Origin: Treponema sp.
GTDB taxonomy: Bacteria > Spirochaetota > Spirochaetia > Treponematales > Treponemataceae
Assembly (NCBI GenBank): GCA_017553635.1
Contig: JAFZKN010000022.1
Location: 49,884 to 113,883 of the forward strand
Direction: 5' to 3'
DNA length: 64,000 nucleotides
A model generated the notes under the pieces. It had not been told where the DNA came from, did not search any database, and saw only the letters and a list, made by a program, of their open reading frames with translations. Position numbers and translations under genes: made by a program. Of the stretch, positions 26,257-35,478 are shown in pieces (position 1 is the first letter of the stretch; every line of letters begins with the position of its first letter).

Positions 26257-27762
26257 ATGATAGAAACAATCACAACCATCAACAAGTCCGTAAACGATAT
26301 TGTCTGGGGAACTTTTGGTATTACCCTTCTTTTTGTTGCAGGTCTTTTGATGACTTTAGTAAACCGAGGATTTCAGTTTACACATTTTCCCCATTGGATA
26401 AAGAAAACCATTGGTGCAATTTTCAAGGATAGAAATATTACCGCACATACCGGTAAGGAAAACAAAGCCATTTCACAGTTTCAGAGTCTGTGTACTGCCC
26501 TCGCAGCGACAATCGGAACAGGTAACATTGTAGGTGTTGCAACAGCGATTATCGCAGGCGGTCCGGGTGCAATTTTCTGGATGTGGGTTATGGCAATTTT
26601 AGGAATGATGACTAATTATTCTGAAAATGTACTTGGAATTTATTTCCGCAGAAAAGGAGTTAATGGAGAATGGCGCGGTGGTGCCATGTACTACCTTAAA
26701 GATGGTCTCGGCAGTTACCGTGGAATGAAATACATAGGATTCTTTCTCGCAGTACTTTTCAGCATTTTCTGTTTACTTGCAAGTTTCGGAATAGGAAACA
26801 TGAGTCAGGTAAACTCAATTGCAGGAAACATGAATACAGCATTTAATATTCCTGCTCCGGTTACAGGTTTTATACTTGTAGTAATAGCATCTGTAGTAAT
26901 TCTCGGTGGATTAAAAAGAGTTGCTGCCGTTACAGAAAAACTCGTTCCGGTTATGGCAATAATTTATATCATTGGTGCCCTCATAATTTTCTTTACCAAC
27001 ATTTCTGCAGTCCCTGCTGTATTTTCTGCAATCTTTAAGGGAGCATTCGCAGCAAAATCTGCAGCAGGTGGTGTTATCGGATATGGAATTCAAAAAGCAA
27101 TTACAATGGGATTTAAGCGCGGCGCTTTTTCAAACGAGGCAGGACTTGGTTCTTCTGTAATGGTTCATTCTTCATCAAATGTAAAAGAACCTGTACGCCA
27201 GGGCATGTGGGGAATCTTTGAAGTATTTGCAGATACTATCATCGTATGTACATTGACTGCTTTTGTAATTCTTTCAACAGGAGTTGTCGATCTTAATACG
27301 GGTCTGATGATTTCTCAGAATGAAGGTCCTGGACTTGTCGGAGAAGCATTTGCAACAGTATTCGGGGGATTTGGACCTAAGTTCATTGCACTTGCAATTT
27401 TACTTTTTGCCTTCTCTACAGTTCTGGGATGGAGCCACTACGGAGAAACAGCATGGCAGTATATTTTTAGCGAATGTCTTCATCTCGGTGACTGGCTTCA
27501 AATAATATATAAGGTAATTTTTATAATCGTAATTTATTTCGGATGTACGATGAAGCTTGATCTTGCATGGGATTTATCTGATACATTCAACGGCTTGATG
27601 ATGATTCCAAACCTTATAGGTGTAATTGCCCTCTGTCCACTCGTTTCAAGAATCACAAAAAACTATGTCGACAGAAAAATTCATAAAAAAGATATCGAAC
27701 CTATGATTTCGAAATTTTCTGAATATAAGGCAGACAAAACAGAATTAGACGAAGAAGATTAA
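26257..27762 (+). CDS. Sodium:alanine/glycine symporter (AGCS family)
   Basis: 501 residues with about eleven helices. AGCS motifs: ALAATIGTGNIVGVA near 87, GGPGAIFWMWVMA near 106, EWRGGAMYYLKDGL near 143 and GFKRGAFSNEAGLGS near 286. It imports small amino acids with sodium. CTGGAG precedes the ATG. Expression is probably set by the leader terminator just upstream; a bidirectional terminator follows. Confidence 0.93.
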   Translation: MIETITTINKSVNDIVWGTFGITLLFVAGLLMTLVNRGFQFTHFPHWIKKTIGAIFKDRNITAHTGKENKAISQFQSLCTALAATIGTGNIVGVATAIIAGGPGAIFWMWVMAILGMMTNYSENVLGIYFRRKGVNGEWRGGAMYYLKDGLGSYRGMKYIGFFLAVLFSIFCLLASFGIGNMSQVNSIAGNMNTAFNIPAPVTGFILVVIASVVILGGLKRVAAVTEKLVPVMAIIYIIGALIIFFTNISAVPAVFSAIFKGAFAAKSAAGGVIGYGIQKAITMGFKRGAFSNEAGLGSSVMVHSSSNVKEPVRQGMWGIFEVFADTIIVCTLTAFVILSTGVVDLNTGLMISQNEGPGLVGEAFATVFGGFGPKFIALAILLFAFSTVLGWSHYGETAWQYIFSECLHLGDWLQIIYKVIFIIVIYFGCTMKLDLAWDLSDTFNGLMMIPNLIGVIALCPLVSRITKNYVDRKIHKKDIEPMISKFSEYKADKTELDEED

Positions 27763-27808
27763 AAAAAAGGCACATAGCAGTAATATCCTGCTATGTGCCT
27801 TAAAAAAA
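27761..27808. terminator. Bidirectional terminator, symporter / TM2 gene
   Basis: A 14-base perfect stem (AAGGCACATAGCAG and its complement) with a 7-base loop, A-run on the left and A-run on the right as read on plus. It serves the symporter strongly and, read on minus with its T-runs, the convergent TM2 gene. Confidence 0.85.
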
Positions 27809-27815
27809 TCATTAA

Positions 27816-28139
27816 TTATTTCATATCCCATTCAGTAATTAAAAGACCTTCTTTATCCCTGAATGCACCGCAAACAATCATGATAAAATCGATAAAGGCC
27901 CAGATTGCCCCGATTCCGAAACAGAATGTCAACAGAATCTGTAAAATACCTGTTCCGGTTTTTCCTACATAAAACCTGTGAATTCCAAGCGCTCCTAAAA
28001 AAAAGGCAAGCAAAGCAGCAACCGCTCTGCTTCTTTTAGAAACGCCAGAACTTTCTGCCGTTACATTCTGTGAAGTTCCACAATCAGGACAGAATTTTGT
28101 TCCATCAGGTAATTCTTTTCCACAGCTCTTACAAAACAT
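27816..28139 (-). CDS. Zinc-ribbon TM2-domain protein
   Basis: 107 residues. An N-terminal zinc ribbon (CKSCGKELPDGTKFCPDCG, residues 3-21) precedes a TM2 domain of two helices (about 40-98) with the GALGIHRFYVGKTGTGILQ core. TM2 proteins are common small inner-membrane proteins of unsettled function. AGGAGGAAAAT precedes the ATG. A decayed dehydrogenase gene lies just upstream on the same strand. Confidence 0.88.
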   Translation of the reverse strand: MFCKSCGKELPDGTKFCPDCGTSQNVTAESSGVSKRSRAVAALLAFFLGALGIHRFYVGKTGTGILQILLTFCFGIGAIWAFIDFIMIVCGAFRDKEGLLITEWDMK

Positions 28140-28160
28140 ATTTTCCTCCTATGCTCTTAC

Positions 28161-28330
28161 TTAAAGGTTAATGCAGACACCCGGTTCATTACGGATTCCG
28201 CTTGTAGTATTTATTACCGGCTGTGAAGAATAAGATTACATCCCTTTGAAGCCATAAACTTTGCAATTCTATATCCTATTCCTCTGTTAGAACCTGTAAC
28301 TAAAGCCCATTTTCCCTTTACATCTACCAT
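28161..28330 (-). pseudogene. Decayed short-chain dehydrogenase (SDR) gene
   Basis: From an ATG at 28330 the frame reads MVDVKGKWALVTGSNRGIGY and on to LHSR, the SDR cofactor-binding N-terminus, then stops at 28214 after 38 codons. A shifted frame then reads VINTTSGIRNEP (the SDR active-site serine region) followed directly by GVCINL (a C-terminal SDR segment) and a stop at 28161. So three islands of one SDR remain, joined by internal deletions. Its start overlaps the stop of the epimerase gene (ATGA), so it was once the third gene of that operon. Confidence 0.7.
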
Positions 28331-29325
28331 CATTTCATCCTTTCAATAATTTCATCACACCACCTGTCAAAGTCTGGATCTTCTTCCTGACACTCAGGAT
28401 GTGCTAAAACATACTGAATTGTTTCTCTAATCCCCTGATCTGCTCTTTTTACCGCAACAAAATCCGGCACGAGAGATTTTAATTTACTGCAGTCAAATAC
28501 AACTGAATTTGCTTTATCCCCGATAAGGCTTCCGGTAAAATCATAGTTCGAATGCTTCGAAAGATATTCAGAAGAAACATAAACAGCCTTTAATTTAACT
28601 CCAAGACTATCCGCAATGCATTGATAAATCTGATTCCATGTAAGTGATTCACTGCTCATAATCTGAACTGCTTCACCGATTGCGTGAATGTTTCCCATAA
28701 GACCGACAAAGCCTTTTGCAAAATCAGAATTGTGAGTAATAGTCCAGAGACTTGTTCCGTCTCCATGAATAATTACAGGCTTTCCTTCTTTAATTCTCTT
28801 TACAACCTGCCAGCTTCCCTTTTCTCCGTGAACACCAAGAGGAACGCTTCTTTCATCATAAGTATGACTTGGTCTTATAATCGTTACCGGAAAATTTTCT
28901 TCGCGGTAAAGTTTCATAAGATATTCTTCACATGCAATTTTATTTCTGGAATATTCCCAGTATGGATTTGCAAGCGGCGTCTTTTCACTTATAAGATAAT
29001 TTGCACATGGTTTCTGATATGCAGATGCTGAACTTATATACATATACTGACGCACCTTTCCTTTCAGGAGACGGTAGTCACGTTCAAGATGTGCAGGAAC
29101 AAATCCTATAAAGTCACATGCAACGTCAAATTCCATTCCTGCAAGTGCAGTCCCTGCTGCAATTTCGTCATTAACATCAACGGTTATAAAATGAGCTTTT
29201 TCAAGTCCTTCAACATCATTTCTGTTTCCACGATTAATAAGCCAGAGTTCCCAGCCTTTCTGCAGAAGCAATTTTGAAATTGCCATGCTTATCGTTCCAG
29301 TCCCACCAATAAATAATGCTTTCAT
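28330..29325 (-). CDS. NAD-dependent epimerase/dehydratase-type protein
   Basis: About 331 residues of the extended SDR fold. The N-terminal ALFIGGTGTIS is the NAD(P)-binding glycine motif, and YISSASAYQ near 95 plus the YSRNKIACEEYL segment near 125 give the catalytic S/Y..K set. It resembles mRNA-binding/UDP-sugar epimerase-like SDRs, but the substrate is not readable. AAGGAG lies five bases before the second of two adjacent ATGs, which is chosen. Forms an operon with the alcohol dehydrogenase upstream and the broken SDR downstream. Confidence 0.8.
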   Translation of the reverse strand: MKALFIGGTGTISMAISKLLLQKGWELWLINRGNRNDVEGLEKAHFITVDVNDEIAAGTALAGMEFDVACDFIGFVPAHLERDYRLLKGKVRQYMYISSASAYQKPCANYLISEKTPLANPYWEYSRNKIACEEYLMKLYREENFPVTIIRPSHTYDERSVPLGVHGEKGSWQVVKRIKEGKPVIIHGDGTSLWTITHNSDFAKGFVGLMGNIHAIGEAVQIMSSESLTWNQIYQCIADSLGVKLKAVYVSSEYLSKHSNYDFTGSLIGDKANSVVFDCSKLKSLVPDFVAVKRADQGIRETIQYVLAHPECQEEDPDFDRWCDEIIERMK

Positions 29326-29334
29326 CATTTCTCC

Positions 29335-30516
29335 TTAAAGAGATGCATTTGCAGCAATTCTGTAAATCTCTGCAACATCCTCAGAACTCAAGTGAACAAA
29401 TCCACCGGTTTTTCCATCCCCAAGCCCAAACTTCTTTACAAGAGTTGGAATATCTTCTTCTTTTGCGCCAAGTTCAGAAAAATTAACAGGCATTCCGATT
29501 GAATGTAAGAATGCACGGAATCTTTTAATTCCTTCCCGTGCAGTTGATTCCGGATCTGCAAAATCCATTCTGAATCCCCACACTCTGGTCGACCACTGGG
29601 CAAAACGCATTACGTCATGACTGTATACAAAATCCATCCATGCAGGCATGATAACTGCAAGACCTGCTCCATGTGCACAGTCATAGAGACCGGAAAGTTC
29701 GTGCTCAATTCCGTGGCTGTTCCAGTCCTGATCACGGCCTACACCGACAATGTTATTGTGCGCAACCATTCCAGCCCACATGATGTTTGCCCTTGCTTCG
29801 TAATCATTTGGATCTGCAATTACTTTTGGAGTCTCATGAATCATCGCCATGAGAACTGCTTCACAGAGTCTGTCAGTTGTTTCAACATTTTTTGTATTAG
29901 TAAAATATCTTTCGCATACGTGAGCCATGATATCAGTTGCACCGCATGCAGTCTGGTAAGGAGGAAGAGTTTGAGTTAATGCTGGATTTAAGATTGAGAA
30001 CTTTGGGCGTATGCATTCACCACTTGCACCGCGTTTTACCATTCCGTCTTTTTTTGTTATAACTGAATCTCCAGATCCCTCACTTCCTGCAGCGGCAATA
30101 GTTAAAACAGTTCCAACCGGAACAGCTTTTTCAGCCTGAACTTTTCCACTGTAAAAATCCCAAAAGTCACCGTCATAACAGACACCCATTGCAATTGCCT
30201 TTGAACTGTCAATTACAGAACCACCGCCTACAGCAAGAATAAAATCAACATTATTTTTCTTACAAAGTTCGATTCCTTCATATACCAATTCATCAAGAGG
30301 ATTAGGATGAACGCCACCCAGTTCAATAAAATCAATTCCAGCAGCCTTTAATGAAGTGCGTACACGATCAAGCAGTCCGGACTTTTCAGCAGACTTTCCC
30401 CCAAAATGAAGAAGCACTTTATTTCCACCAAATTCTTTAACCAGGTTCCCTGCCTGATTTTCTGTATCTTTCCCAAAAACAAATTTTGTAGGGCTGTAAA
30501 AAACGAAATTATCCAT
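29335..30516 (-). CDS. Iron-containing (butanol-type) alcohol dehydrogenase
   Basis: About 393 residues, group III alcohol dehydrogenase. FGGKSAEKSGLLDRVR near 38, VGGGSVIDSSKAIA near 95 (NADP-binding) and the metal histidines in DIMAHVCERYF near 195, HGIEHELSGLYDCAHGAG near 262 fit the BdhA/YqhD branch. It reduces aldehydes with NAD(P)H. The usual family start MDNFVFYSPTKF is at 30516, with GGAGG 11 bases before it; an ATG at 30534 is the alternative. First gene of the small redox operon. Confidence 0.88.
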   Translation of the reverse strand: MDNFVFYSPTKFVFGKDTENQAGNLVKEFGGNKVLLHFGGKSAEKSGLLDRVRTSLKAAGIDFIELGGVHPNPLDELVYEGIELCKKNNVDFILAVGGGSVIDSSKAIAMGVCYDGDFWDFYSGKVQAEKAVPVGTVLTIAAAGSEGSGDSVITKKDGMVKRGASGECIRPKFSILNPALTQTLPPYQTACGATDIMAHVCERYFTNTKNVETTDRLCEAVLMAMIHETPKVIADPNDYEARANIMWAGMVAHNNIVGVGRDQDWNSHGIEHELSGLYDCAHGAGLAVIMPAWMDFVYSHDVMRFAQWSTRVWGFRMDFADPESTAREGIKRFRAFLHSIGMPVNFSELGAKEEDIPTLVKKFGLGDGKTGGFVHLSSEDVAEIYRIAANASL

Positions 30517-30647
30517 AAAATTGTGTTCCTCCATATAAAAACCACATTCAGATTATTCTAATATTGACAACCTGATAATGCAAGAAAAATATTTTCAGGA
30601 TAGTACTGGGATGTGAAATCGTTTTACAAGTATAAATCTTTAATTTT

Positions 30648-30800
30648 ATGAAAAAATTATCTGTAATTTTAATGCTTTCTTTACTTCTCCCACTTAGACT
30701 TATGCATGACATCACAGCACCTTGGGTTGAGATTTTAATTCCGAGTTACGAATGGAAAAATAAAGAGCCTCAATATGGATGGGTTGCACTTAAAATATAA
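30648..30800 (+). CDS. Small ORF, 50 residues, signal-peptide-like N-terminus
   Basis: ATG at 30648, TAA at 30798-30800. The first 18 residues (MKKLSVILMLSLLLPLRL) look like a signal or membrane segment; the rest is polar and ends QYGWVALKI. There is no clear ribosome-binding site. It lies in a 640-base stretch without larger genes. It may be a genuine small exported protein or the leftover front of a longer gene. I recognise no family. Confidence 0.3.
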   Translation: MKKLSVILMLSLLLPLRLMHDITAPWVEILIPSYEWKNKEPQYGWVALKI

Positions 30801-30837
30801 TGCAATGGCTATATAAGGAAACAGATTTAAATGAATG

Positions 30838-31140
30838 TTATCCAAGCTTAGGGGGGACAGGGGGCACCCTTTTTGCTCAACATTACAGTTGTCCCGCAGT
30901 TTTAAGATGCTCAGTTCATTGGTAAAGGGCGGCTTTTGGGAACTCCTTTTGTATGGGAAAAATTATTGCCTCAATCGCACAGGGGACAAGCCCCTGCGCT
31001 CTGGTCGCACCTCCTTGTGCTCCCGACGTGCCTTCCGCTCAGCGAAATTCTTGAGGCATCTACCGAAATCTGATAATATTAATTTACTGCCACCGGGTAG
31101 GAATGCTTTAGGCATTCAGTCTCATCGTTAGGTCTTAGAA
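30838..31140. repeat. GC-rich intergenic island with inverted repeats
   Basis: Much richer in G and C than the neighbours. It contains GCCTCAA...TTGAGGC (about 30970 and 31051) enclosing a CAGGGG/CCCCTG hairpin (about 30979-30996), and a GAATGC/GCATTC hairpin (about 31101-31117). A G-rich start resembles the short islands at 31607 and 31758. No convincing coding frame. Confidence 0.45.
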
Positions 31141-31173
31141 GATGGACACATATTTTTACAAAAGGAGTCCATC

Positions 31174-31599
31174 ATGTTTTCATACATCTGGCCAATTTTA
31201 TTAATCGTTACAGCAAATACAGTTTATCAAATCTGCGCAAAAGGAATCCCTGAAGCAATGAATACTTATGCCTCGATGACTGTTACTTATGCAGTTGCTT
31301 CTGTTTTCTCATTCGTGATGTTTCTCGTCACATCAAAAGGTCATCCAAGCTTCAAAACTTTTACACTAACTAACTGGGCAACTATAATTCTTGGAATCGT
31401 AATTACAGGACTTGAAGTCGGATTCATCTGTGCTTATAAAGCCGGATGGAAAGTAAATACCCTTGCCATGGTATCAAGTACAATTCTTGCAGTTGTTTTG
31501 ATCTTCTTAGGATTCTTTTTATACAAAGAACAGTTGAGCCTTTCAAAAATTGCAGGTGCTATAATCTGTCTGGTCGGACTTTATTTTATAAACAAATAA
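31174..31599 (+). CDS. Half-size EamA/DMT-type transporter
   Basis: 141 residues with four or five helices and the EamA repeat ending KEQLSLSKIAGAIICLVGLY. Full EamA transporters carry two such repeats; single-repeat proteins work as dimers or pairs. AAAAGGAG precedes the ATG. It stands alone between two GC-rich islands. Cargo unknown. Confidence 0.8.
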   Translation: MFSYIWPILLIVTANTVYQICAKGIPEAMNTYASMTVTYAVASVFSFVMFLVTSKGHPSFKTFTLTNWATIILGIVITGLEVGFICAYKAGWKVNTLAMVSSTILAVVLIFLGFFLYKEQLSLSKIAGAIICLVGLYFINK

Positions 31600-31606
31600 T
31601 TTCAAA

Positions 31607-31790
31607 ACTCTCGGGGGGAGCGCGCCGAGCGGTCCAAAAAGTTTCATTTTCTGACTTTAAATCAAAGCAACGCATATAGTCTTATATGTGTATTTTTCTT
31701 ATAGTCCTATATTACATATAAAAATGATTTTAATTTTTTAAGAACAAGCGTAGCGCTATTGGGGGCACGGGGGAAAAGTCTACAAAAAAA
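31607..31790. repeat. GC-rich intergenic islands after the EamA gene
   Basis: A CTCGG/CCGAG hairpin at about 31610-31629 and a second G-rich patch (TTGGGGGCACGGGGG) near 31758, separated by AT-rich DNA with repeated short TATATG-type words. No gene seen. Confidence 0.35.
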
Positions 31791-31793
31791 AGT

Positions 31794-32774
31794 TCAAGAT
31801 ATGGTCAAAAATCTTGGTTCTTGCTTAATAGCACCATATCTTTCTAAATCATTCAAAAATCTATCATATAATTCTTTAGTGAAATAATTACCTTCTTCAA
31901 AAAGTTCATACATTGCTGAAGATTTTACCCAAGAATAACTTTCACTAAAACAATTAACATTTGGATTTGCTCCTTTTTCTAATAAGTATTCTAATAGTTC
32001 CGGAAGTTGTTGATAAATGCATTCATATAAAATATGTTTAGATATATCTTTAATTGTTATTTTTTGAAAAAGTACATCAAAAAGAGTAATCAATTTCTTT
32101 TGATATTCAAGAGAATTTTTATACCATAAGTCTGAGTAATAAAATTGTCCTCTAAGAACAAGAATATAATCAAGCTCATTCTTAATAATTTCTTCTTCAG
32201 TAAGTTGAGAAATTTTATTTAAATTAAAAGAAAGAATAATATCATATAGTTTCTTTTGTTCTTCTGTATCTTTATTTTCTAAGAGATAGGATGGTTTGGA
32301 ACCATAATAAGTAATAAGTCTTTCACGATAATAAACAAACTTAGCTTCATCACTACCTCTTTCATCCCAAAAAACATGTGCACTTATATAATCATAAAAA
32401 GACATTGTTGAAGTTACCATGTAGTTTAGATCTAATCCATGTTGTATTAAAAATTCAGCTACCTCATCATTAAAGCAATATTTTATAATATCAAATGCTT
32501 CACCTGTGAGTTCTCCGCAATCATCAAACTTATGATTAATATCAAGGCCATGCTTTAATGCAAAGTCTAAGAATGAAATAACTTGTTTTACAGGTATCTG
32601 TGTATTCTTAAAATTTTCTGAACCATAGCAAAAAATTGCTTCTGAGAAATATGTATCATAATATTCGTCAGCTACATTTATATCATATCCAGCATCTAAA
32701 CATTTCTGTAAAAGAGAAATATCAAACTTTTCAAAAGCTTCAGAAAGCATTTCTTGTTCTTTTGTTTTTTCCAT
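31794..32774 (-). CDS. Ankyrin-repeat-like protein
   Basis: 326 residues, not assigned to a named family. Ankyrin-like helices with loop signatures occur: LQKCLDAGYDINVAD near 22, LDFALKHGLDINHKF near 68, AEFLIQHGLDLNYM near 105 and LLEYLLEKGANPNVN near 265. The start at 32774 follows GGAGG by eight bases. Last gene of a four-gene minus-strand operon (with the genes starting at 33608, 34520 and 35338). Such ankyrin proteins often pair with secreted toxins as immunity proteins, but no toxin is adjacent. Confidence 0.65.
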   Translation of the reverse strand: MEKTKEQEMLSEAFEKFDISLLQKCLDAGYDINVADEYYDTYFSEAIFCYGSENFKNTQIPVKQVISFLDFALKHGLDINHKFDDCGELTGEAFDIIKYCFNDEVAEFLIQHGLDLNYMVTSTMSFYDYISAHVFWDERGSDEAKFVYYRERLITYYGSKPSYLLENKDTEEQKKLYDIILSFNLNKISQLTEEEIIKNELDYILVLRGQFYYSDLWYKNSLEYQKKLITLFDVLFQKITIKDISKHILYECIYQQLPELLEYLLEKGANPNVNCFSESYSWVKSSAMYELFEEGNYFTKELYDRFLNDLERYGAIKQEPRFLTIS

Positions 32775-32804
32775 AGTCAATACCTCCAATTATTATATTC
32801 ACAA

Positions 32805-33608
32805 TTATTCTCTCTTAATTTGAATAATTTCATCATTATTAGCATTCTTATATTGATACCAGACATCAAAAACATCAGGTAAACTTGCTCTTAAATTCTT
32901 TGCTACTTTAATTCCCAGATTATTTTCTTTATTACAATTACCTTTGATTTTATCTTTCTTCTTAGTTTTTTCTAAAATATAATTTGTGTCCAACCAGGTA
33001 ATTAAGGGTTGTCCAAAAATATCTGTATCAATAAATTTTATTTCTTTACCATTAGTTGAAACTCTCTTCCCGTCAGAAGTTATAAGAAAACCACTATCCC
33101 CAGGGGTTATAATAACTTTGTGTCTTGGTTTTTCTCTATTCTTAGTTAATGCTTCATCTGTAAAAACTTTATAATATAATTCCAGTTGTTCCATAGTTAT
33201 TGGATTATAAAAATAATCATTTGGAGTATTAGTACGTTCAGACCCTTCTTTACGGATATTCATCAATTTTTCAATACAGTTTTTTACTTCATTTCTATAT
33301 TGAGTCTTATCAAATTTTAATAAATCTTCACCATCGTTAATATCCCACAAGATCTCAGAGTCAGTTATCTGAGTATTAAAGTTATAAAAACCAGCACATT
33401 CAGGTACTCCACAAGAACAGGTCAAAACACTTCCTTCGTCAGTTATAGGTTCATAGCAAGAAATGACTAGTAGATATAATTCAACAAATTCACCGTTTTC
33501 ACTTATTCTTTCATGAGTACCTTTATTTTCATCTATAAAATATACAGAGGTATCTTTATCACATTCGAGAATTAACTTCTGTTGTTTAATCTTGTTAAAA
33601 TCAGCCAT
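32805..33608 (-). CDS. Unknown protein with a CSCG...CAG motif
   Basis: 267 residues, no family that I can name. A cysteine cluster TCSCGVPECAGF near residue 63 could bind a metal. The C-terminal third is lysine-rich (TKKKDKIKGN near 215). GAGG precedes the ATG; ten bases separate it from the helix-turn-helix gene upstream. It belongs to the unknown operon 35338-31794, so a role together with the ankyrin protein and the regulator is likely, though undefined. Confidence 0.55.
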   Translation of the reverse strand: MADFNKIKQQKLILECDKDTSVYFIDENKGTHERISENGEFVELYLLVISCYEPITDEGSVLTCSCGVPECAGFYNFNTQITDSEILWDINDGEDLLKFDKTQYRNEVKNCIEKLMNIRKEGSERTNTPNDYFYNPITMEQLELYYKVFTDEALTKNREKPRHKVIITPGDSGFLITSDGKRVSTNGKEIKFIDTDIFGQPLITWLDTNYILEKTKKKDKIKGNCNKENNLGIKVAKNLRASLPDVFDVWYQYKNANNDEIIQIKRE

Positions 33609-33617
33609 AAGTCCTCT

Positions 33618-34520
33618 TTAATTAGAAACTTCTCTGGTAACCAAAAGACTTTCAATTGGTCTATTCAATATCCTTGCAAGAACAGAAAGCGTATCAATAC
33701 TTGGCAGCGTTTCACCATAATACCAGCGGTAAATAGCCTGTGGCTTTTCCCAGCCCATAATACGTGCAAAGATTTTTGGACTAACACCTTCTTCTTTCAT
33801 AACTTCTTCAAGGTGTTTTCCAGTTGCTGCCATATCAATAACCGGATGTGTAGATTTTTCTCTGTCAGCTCCAACTGGCAGCATGTAATGAGAATCCTCT
33901 GAGTTTGATAAAAATCCATGTACTCGTGTAAGCTTAATTACTCCAGAACCATAACAGGAATTTTCCATCATTCTAAGCTTATAGCCTTCACCATGAAAGA
34001 AGCATTCTCCAGCTTCGTCAGGATATTTATCAATACCGTTGCCATAATCTAAACCATATTCCTGGCGCTTGTCGTAATATTCATTCTGATCCGGCTTGTA
34101 ATAATATTCATCAAAAGCATCTTCAAATCTGCCAAAAGTAATTCTATTAGCAGAAAACATATTAGGATAAACACCATAACGCTGTTTAAATATCTCACAG
34201 TATTTCTTTATTTCATCTACCCAGTTTTTATATTTACGAATAAAAGTGTAATAGCATAAGTCCAGAGGATTTTTTTCAAGATACTCATTTACATCTTCTT
34301 CGTTTGGCATATCACTCTGATCTTCGTTTTCATCATAGCGGTCCGCAAACTCATCGGTATTGTCTTCATCGTCCGGATAATCTAAATCATTATCGGTACA
34401 TTCATCTTCAGGAGGCACTTCCTTCATATCATCTTTAAGCCATGGAAAATCTAAATCACTTGCAAGATTCATGATACGAGAGTTTTCTTCGATAATTTTT
34501 TCGCGTTCTTTTTTAGTCAT
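33618..34520 (-). CDS. XRE-type helix-turn-helix protein with acidic N-terminus
   Basis: 300 residues. Residues 25-80 are extremely acidic. Residues about 237-292 form a helix-turn-helix of the XRE class (VMKEEGVSPKIFARIMGW, then AIYRWYYGETLPSIDTLS). The middle has aromatic-rich sequence (YYKPDQNEYYDKRQEYGLDY). It is probably a DNA-binding regulator or antitoxin-like protein. Being the only clear DNA-binding protein in the accessory region, it is a candidate for binding the TTCAACT-N3-AGTTGAA palindromes 3-6 kb away; that link is untested. Confidence 0.7.
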   Translation of the reverse strand: MTKKEREKIIEENSRIMNLASDLDFPWLKDDMKEVPPEDECTDNDLDYPDDEDNTDEFADRYDENEDQSDMPNEEDVNEYLEKNPLDLCYYTFIRKYKNWVDEIKKYCEIFKQRYGVYPNMFSANRITFGRFEDAFDEYYYKPDQNEYYDKRQEYGLDYGNGIDKYPDEAGECFFHGEGYKLRMMENSCYGSGVIKLTRVHGFLSNSEDSHYMLPVGADREKSTHPVIDMAATGKHLEEVMKEEGVSPKIFARIMGWEKPQAIYRWYYGETLPSIDTLSVLARILNRPIESLLVTREVSN

Positions 34521-34531
34521 AATTTTCTCCC

Positions 34532-35338
34532 TTAGATTCCATTATATTCGTTATTAATACTAATAGACCAGTTGATTTCATTAGGATAATAGTCATCTAT
34601 AAGTTTTTTCAATTCTTTTGTCATTTTCTTAAAAAAAGGAAACTTACTAATTTTACAAATTGAAAAATCATAATAAAAAATGCTTCCATCTGTTTTTTTA
34701 TTATCAAACCAGTCAGCCCATGTTTCACTAATCTCATTTTCAAAACTTTTAATTATTGTTAGAGCTTTAGATTTAAAATCTTCAGACTTTTGTTTTTCAA
34801 CAGTAGTATAAGTTTTCTCATAACAATAACTTTCCATTTGTTGAACATAAAGTGAACCATCGTTGAAAATTGAAAAATGATATGAATAATCTTCATCCAT
34901 AGTTGTATAACTATTTTTTATTGTAAATATTGTTCCTAGAGCATGTTCTTTAGCTTCTATTTCATTAAGAGCATTATAAATCATCCAATCAGGATTTATT
35001 GTCCCTTTTTTAGCATGCTGTAATTTCATGTTTGCAAGAACATAGTATTCATTTCCTTTTTTATCAACAGCAAAAACTGCACCTCCATCAGCAAAACAAT
35101 ATTTTATATCTGATTCGTTATTATTTTTTTTACCTAATTCAATACATTTTTGAACATATTTTTCTACATCTTTTTCATTTACAGAACTATTAGTATCAGG
35201 TTTGTGATTCCATATATAATACAGAGCTGTTTTATCTACCCAATCAAGAAGCTCTTCTGAAAAAAAGAATTCTTCTCCTTCTTCTTTTTTCCAAAGTCCA
35301 CCAATTTTACTAAGATAGTAAATCGTATTTTCTTTCAT
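34532..35338 (-). CDS. Unknown protein, accessory operon
   Basis: 268 residues. No known motif; soluble, with a mixed alpha/beta look and many aromatic residues. A central segment (DYSYHFSIFNDGSLYVQQME, around 150-170) has strand character. ACAGGAGAG precedes the ATG. It leads the operon that continues with the XRE, CSCG and ankyrin genes, with gaps of 10-30 bases. Composition matches its AT-rich neighbours. Confidence 0.55.
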   Translation of the reverse strand: MKENTIYYLSKIGGLWKKEEGEEFFFSEELLDWVDKTALYYIWNHKPDTNSSVNEKDVEKYVQKCIELGKKNNNESDIKYCFADGGAVFAVDKKGNEYYVLANMKLQHAKKGTINPDWMIYNALNEIEAKEHALGTIFTIKNSYTTMDEDYSYHFSIFNDGSLYVQQMESYCYEKTYTTVEKQKSEDFKSKALTIIKSFENEISETWADWFDNKKTDGSIFYYDFSICKISKFPFFKKMTKELKKLIDDYYPNEINWSISINNEYNGI

Positions 35339-35478
35339 AAGCTCTCCTGTCTAAATAAATCTAATCTATTGAATCTCCAATTTTTTTATATTTCCATTTA
35401 GTCTTTTCACTATTTGCCCAAACTTCTTTTGTGTTTACAAAATATAAGGCATCTATGCCTTCATTCCGCTTTGGTTTT

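Noticed and set aside
30872..31133. Integron attC site
   Set aside because: GCTCAAC and GTTAGGT boxes match short consensus ends, but the spacing is too long and the inner boxes are not paired; kept only as a possibility in a low-ranked finding.
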